DNA from: a virus | Strand: one strand, 5' to 3' | DNA: 20,712 bases | IMG/VR virus record: IMGVR_UViG_3300020180_000654 | Coordinates: 1 to 20,712 of that record | In this document: positions 15,264 to 20,712 of the stretch, in pieces | How the letters are laid out: each line of letters opens with the position of its first letter | How positions within the stretch are numbered: position 1 is the first letter of the stretch | Position numbers and translations under genes: made by a program | Notes under the pieces: model-generated | Databases searched by the model: none | What the model saw: only the letters and a program-made list of their open reading frames with translations | Told to the model about the DNA's origin: nothing

Positions 15264-15316
15264 ATGCACTCAAACGTGCATTTTATGTTGACGCCATGCA
15301 CTGAAACGTGCATATT
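15264..15316 (+). promoter_or_regulatory. Promoter with two palindromic operators
   Basis: Two 18-bp sites, ATGCACTCAAACGTGCAT (15264-15281) and ATGCACTGAAACGTGCAT (15296-15313), differ at one base. Each has 6-bp inverted arms (ATGCAC/GTGCAT) around a 6-nt spacer. Their starts are 32 bp apart, about three helical turns, so a bound regulator would sit on the same face. A -35-like TTGACG (15288-15293) lies between them, and a -10-like CATATT (15311-15316) is 17 bp downstream. The second operator therefore fills the promoter spacer, a repressor position. An extra half-site-like TGCATTC follows at 15316. The most likely ligand is the Xre-type protein at the end of the same operon. Confidence 0.85.
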
Positions 15317-15363
15317 GCATTCATGAGGTTGAGACAACGCCTCGCAGACAAGGAGTAAAGACC

Positions 15364-15618
15364 ATGAACCGCAATTACGAAAACCCCGCCGTTGCTGCTG
15401 ACTGGGCGCAGAGCCGCGAAACCGACATGGCCGTTGCAACTGCAATCCACGCCATAGCCGACAGCAAGCGCACCGCCGAAGCCATCTGGGAGGCCCCGAC
15501 GCAGGCAGAATGGCAGCATGTGGAAATGGCAGTGGCCGAGTACGTGGCAAATGGCGACTTCGCTTTCGATCCCGCAGGTTACTGCTGGGGCGCCGAAACC
15601 ATCCACATTGAACAGTAA
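15364..15618 (+). CDS. Small acidic protein, candidate anti-defence (Acr-like) gene 1
   Basis: The protein has 84 residues from ATG 15364, with AAGGAG 8 nt upstream; it is the first gene behind the twin-operator promoter. The sequence is acidic (about 14 Asp/Glu against 4 Lys/Arg) and largely helical: AQSRETDMAVATAIHAIADSK, then PTQAEWQHVEMAVAEYVANG, ending in an aromatic stretch (GDFAFDPAGYCWGAETIHIEQ). I recognise no family. Together with the next small acidic gene and a terminal HTH gene it has the layout of anti-CRISPR operons, whose first genes are usually unrelated small acidic proteins. That is inference from context. A host-takeover or immunity protein is equally possible. Confidence 0.75.
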   Translation: MNRNYENPAVAADWAQSRETDMAVATAIHAIADSKRTAEAIWEAPTQAEWQHVEMAVAEYVANGDFAFDPAGYCWGAETIHIEQ

Positions 15619-15625
15619 GGCAACA

Positions 15626-15645
15626 GGCGGCGCACCAGCGCCGCC
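15626..15645 (+). other. Intercistronic hairpin in the plus-strand cassette
   Basis: GGCGGCGC (15626-15633) and GCGCCGCC (15638-15645) form a perfect 8-bp stem with an ACCA loop, between the first and second cassette genes. There is no U-run after it. It may partly attenuate read-through or protect the first transcript end, so that gene 1 is made in excess. Confidence 0.65.
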
Positions 15646-15670
15646 CCACCACCAAACAGGAGAAACGAAA

Positions 15671-15889
15671 ATGACCTACAGCCTTTTTCACCTGTGCAAT
15701 GGCAACAAGACATTGGTTCGCGCATTTGAAGAATTCGAGGCAGCCAAAAATCATGCCAACTCACTGTTCGGCGATTTTGTGGCATGTGAAGAAGACGAGG
15801 ACAACGCAGGCTCCTTCGATATTCTGACGCTCAATGGCGAGGTGCTCGCAATCGAGCCAAACTGGTATGGCGCTAATGACCCCCGCTGA
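15671..15889 (+). CDS. Small acidic protein, candidate anti-defence gene 2
   Basis: The protein has 72 residues from ATG 15671 with CAGGAGA 7-8 nt upstream; the longer frame from 15518 overlaps gene 1 and lacks support. It is strongly acidic (about 13 Asp/Glu to 4 Lys/Arg), with the cluster CEEDED near residue 39-44. The predicted fold is one helix (VRAFEEFEAAKNHANSLFG) followed by strands (FDILTLNGEVLAIEPNW). Small 'helix plus hairpin' acidic proteins of this kind are common among uncharacterised phage genes. I recognise no named family. Its end overlaps the start of the Xre-type gene by 14 nt, so the two are co-translated. Confidence 0.75.
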   Translation: MTYSLFHLCNGNKTLVRAFEEFEAAKNHANSLFGDFVACEEDEDNAGSFDILTLNGEVLAIEPNWYGANDPR

Positions 15890-16061
15890 CCTCACCGCAT
15901 GGCGCCAGCGCACCGGCCTCAACCGCCTGCAGGCCGCAGAAGCGCTAGGCATCAGCCGCAACACAATCACGCGGATGGAGGCCGGAACGTCAGAGATACC
16001 GGCCTACATCGAGCTGGCAACCGAAGCGCTTGAGGCCCGGCTGAACCAGCCAGCCAAATAA
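15876..16061 (+). CDS. Small Xre-type HTH regulator (Aca-like)
   Basis: The protein has 61 residues from ATG 15876; an ATG three codons earlier (15867) is an alternative, and neither has a strong ribosome-binding site, which fits coupling to the overlapping upstream gene. Residues 3-50 form a Cro/CI-type helix-turn-helix: LTAWRQRTGLNRLQAAEALGI, then the recognition helix SRNTITRMEAG. Such single-domain proteins dimerise and bind palindromes of the kind found at the operon's promoter (15264-15313), so autorepression is likely. This position and size match Aca proteins, which repress anti-CRISPR operons. The C-terminus ARLNQPAK repeats the end of the 81-aa protein upstream. The HTH is clear; the Aca comparison is inference from layout. 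Confidence 0.82.
   Translation: MTPADLTAWRQRTGLNRLQAAEALGISRNTITRMEAGTSEIPAYIELATEALEARLNQPAK
16033..16061 (+). repeat. 29-bp direct repeat, right copy
   Basis: This is the partner of 15233-15261 (3 mismatches). It forms the 3' end of the Xre-type gene, including the stop, and the terminator begins 3 bp after it. The two copies therefore bracket the whole promoter-plus-genes unit. Confidence 0.9.
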
Positions 16062-16063
16062 CA

Positions 16064-16099
16064 AAAAGCCCCGCTCACCGGCGGGGCTTTTCTGTTTTT
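16064..16099. terminator. Bidirectional rho-independent terminator
   Basis: AAAAGCCCCGC (16064-16074) pairs perfectly with GCGGGGCTTTT (16081-16091) around a 6-nt loop and is followed by CTGTTTTT. The A-run on the left gives a U-run on the minus strand as well. It separates the plus-strand cassette from the convergent helicase gene ending at 16120. Confidence 0.92.
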
Positions 16100-16119
16100 C
16101 CGCCATCCTGCGGCCTAGA

Positions 16120-17967
16120 TCACTCCACCCCTTCCGGGCTCGCCCGGTCATAGGCGCCCAGGTCGATCAGCAGGCAGAACTTCGCCACCTTGTCGATCTT
16201 CACCGTGTGGTGCCGCTGCTCCAGGCCGCGCAGCACAATGGACTCGGGCGCCTGTTTCAGCGCGTTCCACCAGCCGCCCTCATAAAAATCCGTCTCCTGA
16301 AAGATCTTCACCAGCGCCGGGTGCTGCGCCGGCACACACAGATAGGGCCCCGTTCCGGGCGCTCCTGCCTTCTTGAGGCCCAGCCCGGCCATGGCCAGAT
16401 CCTCCCGCGCATAAACCAGATCCAGATCCCCGCGCTGGAACTCAACGAGGATGCGCCCCACGCTCAGCCGCTTGCCGCCCCGGTGGCTGTCGATCGGCGC
16501 AGACAGCAGGTGCTCCAGGCACTCCAGCCACTTCTCGGTCTGCTCCGCCCGCTCCGCCTTGAAAGCGCTGGCCAGCGTTTCCGCCAGGCGCTGCTGGTCC
16601 GCCACGTCCAGCCCCATCTGCTCCAGCGCATCCGGCCCCAGCAACAGCTCAGCCGCTGCCAGCAGCGTGCCATAGGTGTCCATGGCGCGCGCATCAAAAC
16701 CCGCCAGATGCAACGTGCGCTTCCAGTCCGGCAGGATACGGGCGCGGAAATCGCTCCACCCGTCCATGATCTGCCGCAGCAGCATGCGGCCATCCGTGTC
16801 CCGCACCACCGGCTCCCGGCTGTGCCGTTTGTCCAGCCGCTTGAGGTTCAAGAGCGCCATGCGCGTCTTGTCCTGCACCCCCATGGGCGGGGGGATGATG
16901 GCCGAGAACATGAAGGCACTGCGCGCCTGAAACGTGGTGCCCTCGTGGTTCGCGCCGCCACGCGCCATGCGCCCGCCGGAAGAGGCAAGCCGCGCCAGCT
17001 CGATCACGCTGGTGGCTTTGCTGCTGCCCTTCTTGGCCTCCAGCTCATCCACCGTCACCGGCAGGCTGTCATGGCCCACGTGCTGATAGATGCCTGCAGC
17101 TGTCGTATCCACCAGCGCAATCAGCGAATCCCCCAGGAGCGCTTGCGTGATCCTGTGCAGCGTCGATTTGCCGACGCCCGCTCCACCCGTGGTGAAAACG
17201 ATAGGCCGCCAGTCCAGCGCACCGCCCATGAAGGCGCAGGCCACCCAGCCCAGAAACAGCACAGGATCCAGCCACGGCCGTTCCCAGTTCCAGGTCTTCA
17301 GGTCTTCAAGGATCGACTGCGCCGGGCTGTCTTCAATGCTCACAGGCGTGGCCCATGGCCGGTCAACATCCGGCGCACGCGTGTACAGCGCCCGGTCCAT
17401 TTCGCCCGGTGCCGCCCGGCCCAGCTCGCCCTTGGCCGAGGCGCACCACAGCCATTCCCCCGAATGCCAGATGAAATCTCCATTCGCCGCCATCCAGCCG
17501 CCGCGACCGCGCACGCGCTTTTCCGGGTCGAACAGGCCCCGCCGCTTGCCTTCGGCAATCAGCGCGAAGGCGCATTTGTCGCGCTCCAGCCGCTTCACCT
17601 TCGGCGGCAGAGGGTTGCCGTCGCTGTCCTTTCCGCCCGCACCAAAGCCCGGCCAGGCCCAGAAGGCATAATTCAGCTGCGGCGCGAACAGGTTGGCCAG
17701 CGTCGAGGCGTCCCACTTCTCCACCGCGTGCAGCTGGCCCGTGGCCGAAACGCAATAGGTCACATTGCCATTGTGCCCCAGCACACGCACCGGGCAGTCC
17801 GGCGGCAGGCAATCCCAGGGCGCGCCATCCCATTCGCCGGGCTTCACCCCATCACGCGGCAAGTTCGGGTCCGGGTCCAGAATGCCCGCCCGGTCTTCCT
17901 CAGCCGTCGCCTCCAGAAAATGCGCCCGGATTGCCTGAATGCCTTTTTGTGTTGTCCGCCGCGCCAC
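16120..17967 (-). CDS. Replicative helicase-like P-loop ATPase
   Basis: The protein has 615 residues from a GTG start at 17967; an in-frame TGA lies four codons upstream, so no longer start is available, and GGGAGCAGG precedes it. Residues 30-105 form an N-terminal domain (ILDPDPNLPRDGVKPGEWDG...CPVRVLGHNGNVTYCV). The ATPase core has Walker A GGAGVGKST (261-269), a Walker B-like LPVTVDELE (D307, E308) and a sensor strand AFMFSAIIPPP (351-361) followed by R369. The layout resembles the phage D5/SF3-type helicases that pair with a separate primase. The Toprim primase is two genes upstream in the same operon. A tandem hairpin repeat lies just ahead of the start, and transcription ends at the bidirectional terminator. 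The ATPase is certain; the helicase subclass is not. Confidence 0.82.
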   Translation of the reverse strand: MARRTTQKGIQAIRAHFLEATAEEDRAGILDPDPNLPRDGVKPGEWDGAPWDCLPPDCPVRVLGHNGNVTYCVSATGQLHAVEKWDASTLANLFAPQLNYAFWAWPGFGAGGKDSDGNPLPPKVKRLERDKCAFALIAEGKRRGLFDPEKRVRGRGGWMAANGDFIWHSGEWLWCASAKGELGRAAPGEMDRALYTRAPDVDRPWATPVSIEDSPAQSILEDLKTWNWERPWLDPVLFLGWVACAFMGGALDWRPIVFTTGGAGVGKSTLHRITQALLGDSLIALVDTTAAGIYQHVGHDSLPVTVDELEAKKGSSKATSVIELARLASSGGRMARGGANHEGTTFQARSAFMFSAIIPPPMGVQDKTRMALLNLKRLDKRHSREPVVRDTDGRMLLRQIMDGWSDFRARILPDWKRTLHLAGFDARAMDTYGTLLAAAELLLGPDALEQMGLDVADQQRLAETLASAFKAERAEQTEKWLECLEHLLSAPIDSHRGGKRLSVGRILVEFQRGDLDLVYAREDLAMAGLGLKKAGAPGTGPYLCVPAQHPALVKIFQETDFYEGGWWNALKQAPESIVLRGLEQRHHTVKIDKVAKFCLLIDLGAYDRASPEGVE

Positions 17968-17987
17968 GGCCTGCTCCCGTCAATGAT

Positions 17988-18043
17988 GCCCCGCTGGCGG
18001 GGCGGTCTGCCGCCCCGCCAGCGGGGCGGTCTGCCGCCCCGCC
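17988..18043. repeat. 24-bp GC-rich tandem palindromic repeat before the helicase
   Basis: Two full 24-bp units (17988-18011, 18012-18035) and 8 bp of a third are present. They differ only at the central dinucleotide (TG or CA) of a GCCCCGC-NN-GCGGGGC palindrome and share the spacer GGTCTGCC. Because the centres are complementary, the two palindromes can also pair with each other. The array lies 20 bp upstream of the helicase start codon. Confidence 0.85.
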
Positions 18044-18061
18044 GCTTCTTGCAGCCTCGCC

Positions 18062-18694
18062 TCAGGCCCAGCTGACCTTGTCGCCCGGCGCATCAGCTGG
18101 CAGCAGCATGTCCGAGGGCTCGCCAATCCAGCGCGGACGCTCCGGCGTCACATCGGCAATCGCCTGATCCACCTCCAGCGCATTGACAGCTGTCAGCACT
18201 GCCCAGGCGATGCCCGCCAGCGCCACGTTGCGGCTGGTGCCCTCCAGCGGCAGTCCGCTCATGCGCAGCTGCATCACCACGGCGGCAATGCCCATGCCGC
18301 CGTCCCGGCCAATCAGGCACGACATGGCCGCCACCTGCTCCAGGCTCAGGCACGCTGCGTCCGCGTCATTCGCCAGCGCCCGCGCCACCGCGCGCTGCGC
18401 CCGGAAGGCTGCCCAGACGGATGGCAGATAAGTCACAACCACTCCGCCAGCGTCGTCATCCTGTTGAGCTGCGTCATCAGCTTCCGGCGCCGGATCCGCC
18501 CGCTCACAATCCGCCAACCCAGCGCCGTTGTGTTCAGCGTCCGGCGCCACGCCGCCTGCATCTTCGGCAGGTGCAACCGACAGATCTGCCGCCCCTTCAG
18601 GTTCTCCGGCTCCAGCCACAGCCGCTGTTTCTTCCCCTGCAGCCGCCGCTTTGGCCTGTTCGTCTGCATCATCGCTTTTCCCTTTCCGGCTCAT
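18062..18694 (-). CDS. Hypothetical replication-operon protein
   Basis: The protein has 210 residues; its ATG overlaps the primase stop by one base (TGATG). Residues 1-85 are low-complexity Ala/Asp/Glu. Residues 86-210 look folded: VVVTYLPSVWAAFRAQRAVARALANDADAACLSLEQVAAMSCLIGRDGGMGIAAVVMQLRM, followed by LAGIAWAVLTAVNALEVDQAIADVTPERPRWIG. I do not recognise the family. Lying between primase and helicase with coupled translation suggests a replication accessory (loader or single-strand binding partner), but no motif supports a specific one. The disordered acidic head could be a protein-interaction tail. Confidence 0.65.
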   Translation of the reverse strand: MSRKGKSDDADEQAKAAAAGEETAAVAGAGEPEGAADLSVAPAEDAGGVAPDAEHNGAGLADCERADPAPEADDAAQQDDDAGGVVVTYLPSVWAAFRAQRAVARALANDADAACLSLEQVAAMSCLIGRDGGMGIAAVVMQLRMSGLPLEGTSRNVALAGIAWAVLTAVNALEVDQAIADVTPERPRWIGEPSDMLLPADAPGDKVSWA

Positions 18695-19830
18695 CAGAAG
18701 TCACCTTTCAGAAGATCGTTGAAATCACTGCCCGCGTGCGGCCGCATCAGGTCGAGCGGCGGCCCGCAGGCCTCAAGCGCGGCCAGCGCCGCCTCAAGCT
18801 GTCGTTGCGCCTGCGGGTTGTCCCAGTCATTTTCCCCGGCCACCAGCGTGCGGGAAACGAAGGGGAACCCCACCGGGCAAGCGCCAATTCCGTTGATCGA
18901 GCCGCAGGCCCACACGCGCGCCTCGGGGATGGCCAGCGCCAGCGCGTCCCCGGTCTCGCGACCTTCGGAGAGGATCAGCGGGTGCCCGGCCTGCGCCTGC
19001 GGCGGCGCCGCGCCTTCCGGGCCATGGGTCAGCCACATGGCCGCCCCGCCCGCCATGCCGAACATCAGACGCGGGCTGCGGCCCGCGCCGGGGTCCGCCT
19101 TCGCCGGGCGCACCGGGTCCAGAAACGTCACATGCACCGCGCGGAAAATGCCGGTTGCCGTGCGCATGGCAGAGCAGATGGCCGGAAAGCGCGGCCCGTC
19201 CGCCACCGTCACCCGCCGCTGCCGCCCGTCCGGCCCGGCCTCGATCCGCCATTGCGCCAGCGGCCAGTATTCCACCGCCGCGCCATAGCGCGCGGTGCTG
19301 CGGTCCCGGTTGACGATGCGGTCAATGTCGATGCCACGCGCCTGCCGGTAATAGGCCCGCGCATGCACCTCCGCCGCGCTGCCCGCGCCTTCGGGCGCAC
19401 CGGACAGGTAGATCTGTTCGGCCATGCGGATGGCCCAGGCCTCGCGCTGGCGGGCGCGCTCGTCGCTCAGCCGCCGTTCCTTGGCCGCCATCTGCGCAAA
19501 GCGCTCCCGCTCTTCCCGGCTCATGCGCTTCAGGCCCAGAAAGTCCCGCGCCAGATCCATCGCCGCCCGGAAATCGTAGCCCTTCACATACTCGGCCAGG
19601 CCGATCACGTCGCCCTTGTCGCCACTGCGCCAGCACTTCCAGGCGCCAATGTCACCCGTCAGCGCCACCTTCAGTTCGGGGCTGGACCGGTCATAATCGC
19701 CGGTCACCGGGTTATAGCTCACCCACAGCCGCCCCTGCCGCCGCCCGTCCGGCAGCAGCAACCGGCACCAGTCCTCAATGCGCAGCTTCAGGCCCTCTTT
19801 CACGTCCTGCACATCACTGCGGCTGGTCAT
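18694..19830 (-). CDS. Toprim-domain DNA primase
   Basis: The protein has 378 residues from ATG 19830, which overlaps the GcrA-like stop by 4 nt (ATGA). Residues 1-100 resemble a primase zinc-finger module: KVALTGDIGAWKCWRSGDKGDVIGLAEY corresponds to the 'F.CF.C...GD.I.' block, but only one Cys remains, so zinc binding is probably lost. The central part is helical linker. The Toprim domain occupies about 284-345: ILSEGRETGDALALA with the catalytic Glu (E289), then VWACGSINGIGA and LVAGENDWDN (the D-x-D-like acidic pair at 333-338). A typical SDFNDLL tail closes the protein. It makes RNA primers for phage DNA synthesis and likely works with the helicase two genes downstream. Family confidence is high. 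Confidence 0.88.
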   Translation of the reverse strand: MTSRSDVQDVKEGLKLRIEDWCRLLLPDGRRQGRLWVSYNPVTGDYDRSSPELKVALTGDIGAWKCWRSGDKGDVIGLAEYVKGYDFRAAMDLARDFLGLKRMSREERERFAQMAAKERRLSDERARQREAWAIRMAEQIYLSGAPEGAGSAAEVHARAYYRQARGIDIDRIVNRDRSTARYGAAVEYWPLAQWRIEAGPDGRQRRVTVADGPRFPAICSAMRTATGIFRAVHVTFLDPVRPAKADPGAGRSPRLMFGMAGGAAMWLTHGPEGAAPPQAQAGHPLILSEGRETGDALALAIPEARVWACGSINGIGACPVGFPFVSRTLVAGENDWDNPQAQRQLEAALAALEACGPPLDLMRPHAGSDFNDLLKGDF

Positions 19831-20042
19831 GCCGCCTCCTCCGCCCGTGCCAAAAACCGCGCATTGCGGATGGCCGCCTGTTCGGACGGGGTTCCGGGGC
19901 CGAACATTACCCGCCGGTGGCAGGCGCAATAGGGCTGGCGCAGGCACGTCACAGGGGCACCGCAGACGAAACGCGGCTCATCCGCCGTCTGCCAAAGCGG
20001 GAAGGCGCACTGGTCTGCCCTCCGGTCCAGAAATCCAACCAT
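19827..20042 (-). CDS. GcrA-like C-terminal zinc-motif protein
   Basis: The protein has 71 residues from ATG 20042, with GGAGG 5 nt upstream; the GTG at 20054 would overlap the ribosome-binding site. It carries C12-A-F-P, C27-G-A-P, and P-Y-C39-x-C41-H42 (QCAFPLWQ...FVCGAPV...QPYCACH). That spacing matches the C-terminal Cys/His motif of GcrA, the alphaproteobacterial transcription factor that acts with sigma-70 at methylated promoters. The N-terminal GcrA DNA-binding helices are absent, so this is a stand-alone motif. It may interfere with or mimic host GcrA, or simply be a small zinc fold. Its end is coupled by ATGA to the primase. Confidence 0.7.
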   Translation of the reverse strand: MVGFLDRRADQCAFPLWQTADEPRFVCGAPVTCLRQPYCACHRRVMFGPGTPSEQAAIRNARFLARAEEAA

Positions 20043-20044
20043 GC

Positions 20045-20488
20045 TCACCTCCACCGCTCGTCATCGCAGCCCAGCTCATCCAGCCAGACCTGAGAAACCC
20101 GGATGCCGCCCACCCGCCGCCGCCTTTGCGGCTTGCGCCCGGCCTTGGAGTGCCCGGCCTTGGGGCGCAGCGCGTCTTGACGGGGGATAACCGTCACCAC
20201 CTGCCGCCCGTGCGGGCCCTCGTTGATGATGCAGATCCAGCTGGCCACCGGCAGGGTCTCTTCGGACAGCAGGTGCAGCCGGTCATCCGGCAAAATGGCG
20301 CGGCACACGGCCTCGATGCTCCACCCGGCCTGCAGCAGCCGCCGCCCGGCCTCAGCCGCCACCAGCGCCGCCTCATAAAGCCTGCGCCGCGCCCCCTTGG
20401 CATCCATGCGCATGATCCGTTCCAGCCAGCGCATGACCGCATGGTCCGTCACCGGCCAGTTGCGGCCTGCGGCAATCCCGTCAGTCAT
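20045..20488 (-). CDS. Conserved-looking hypothetical phage protein
   Basis: The protein has 147 residues. ATG 20488 is chosen because it overlaps the upstream stop by 8 nt; the longer frame starts inside the upstream gene. The opening VTDHAVMRWLERIMRMDAKGARRRLYEAA matches a block ('TDHA..R[WY]LER') seen in many unnamed phage early proteins. A beta-rich middle (DRLHLLSEETLPVASWICIINEGPHGRQVVTVIPR) ends with a basic linker, KAGRKPQRRRRVGG, and an acidic C-terminus. The basic patch suggests nucleic-acid binding. Function is unknown. It sits between the HTH gene and the GcrA-like gene, with 2 nt to the latter. Confidence 0.7.
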   Translation of the reverse strand: MTDGIAAGRNWPVTDHAVMRWLERIMRMDAKGARRRLYEAALVAAEAGRRLLQAGWSIEAVCRAILPDDRLHLLSEETLPVASWICIINEGPHGRQVVTVIPRQDALRPKAGHSKAGRKPQRRRRVGGIRVSQVWLDELGCDDERWR

Positions 20489-20712
20489 AGGATTCCCTCC
20501 CCAGCGCGGCCTCCACCTGCCGCAGCAGCCGGTCATCCGCGTCATCGCCCCGCGCCTCTTCGGCGCGCTGGATGGCCTGCGAAACAGCGGCAGGCGTCAC
20601 ACCTGCCGCCTTGGCCAGTGCCCGCATGCTGATGCCGCAGCCCACATTTGCGATGTACAGCGCCCGCTCGCGCAGGCGGCTCGCCCGCAGCCACTCCGGG
20701 TCACTGGTAGCC
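20481..20712 (-). CDS. HTH DNA-binding protein (partial, N-terminus outside)
   Basis: This is an open frame of 76 residues entering from the right edge and ending at TGA 20481-20483. The readable part is ATSDPEWLRASRLRERAL, then CGISMRALAKAAGVTPAAVSQAIQRAE, a clear helix-turn-helix whose recognition helix is TPAAVSQAIQR. The tail is acidic. It overlaps the next gene by 8 nt. The HTH resembles replication-initiator or Xre/sigma-like modules used by phage early regulators; which one cannot be told without the N-terminus. As the most upstream gene visible in the early operon, it could be its regulator. Confidence 0.7.
   Translation of the reverse strand, partial: ATSDPEWLRASRLRERALYIANVGCGISMRALAKAAGVTPAAVSQAIQRAEEARGDDADDRLLRQVEAALGRESYD

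Noticed and set aside
15077-15754. 225-codon minus-strand open frame across the small plus-strand genes
   Set aside because: It crosses the palindromic operators and three genes that have good ribosome-binding sites. The product is an improbable Cys/Arg-rich sequence.
15876-16061. Toxin-antitoxin module (72-aa toxin plus Xre antitoxin)
   Set aside because: Gene order and the dual operators would allow it, but neither small protein shows a HigB/RelE-like basic toxin pattern and both are acidic. Kept only as an alternative to the anti-defence idea.
17988-18043. Rho-independent terminator
   Set aside because: Strong GC stems but no U-run on either strand, and it is internal to the replication operon right before the helicase start.
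16207-18075. 622-codon plus-strand open frame
   Set aside because: It is antisense to the helicase with its Walker motifs, and the product is His/Arg/Gln-rich low complexity.
18421-19932. 503-codon plus-strand open frame
   Set aside because: It is antisense to the Toprim primase, with no recognisable domain.

Overview
The window is a segment of a tailed-phage genome (or a prophage of that type) with short-tail, T7/podovirus-like virion gene order. The base composition is GC-rich. A small protein resembling the C-terminal Cys/His motif of GcrA, an alphaproteobacterial cell-cycle regulator, suggests an alphaproteobacterial host; that is inference. I saw no integrase, RNA polymerase, DNA polymerase, holin or tRNA, so lifestyle and family cannot be fixed from this piece.

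Layout, right to left: 20712-16120 (minus strand) is a tightly coupled early/replication operon. It runs: HTH protein (partial), 147-aa hypothetical, GcrA-like zinc protein, Toprim primase, hypothetical, and a P-loop replicative helicase that ends at a bidirectional terminator. 15016-16061 is the only plus-strand coding block: four small genes. The last three form their own unit with a promoter carrying two near-identical palindromic operators, two small acidic proteins, an Xre-type HTH protein and a terminator. 14518-15015 is non-coding and holds an 11-copy GGTTAGG/CCTAACC array with a 14-bp inverted repeat, a 26-bp alternating pyrimidine-purine tract and an AT palindrome, which makes it a candidate replication origin. 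14517-1 (minus strand) is the packaging and virion operon: TerS, TerL, two small proteins, portal, a small hypothetical, scaffold, major capsid protein, a capsid-associated protein, tail tubular A, tail nozzle, and three internal/ejection proteins. One of these carries a lytic transglycosylase domain, and the last runs off the window.

Most neighbours on the minus strand overlap by 1-11 nt or are separated by a few bases, so translation is probably coupled. The main breaks are the structured 428-nt gap between TerS and TerL, hairpins on both sides of the capsid/decoration genes, and a GC-rich tandem hairpin in front of the helicase.

The most interesting locus is the plus-strand cassette at 15262-16061. 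Twin inverted repeats in the promoter, short acidic orphan genes and a terminal small HTH gene are the architecture known from anti-CRISPR/aca (anti-CRISPR-associated) operons. The 800-bp unit is bounded by a 29-bp imperfect direct repeat that encodes the same C-terminal peptide in two otherwise different proteins.
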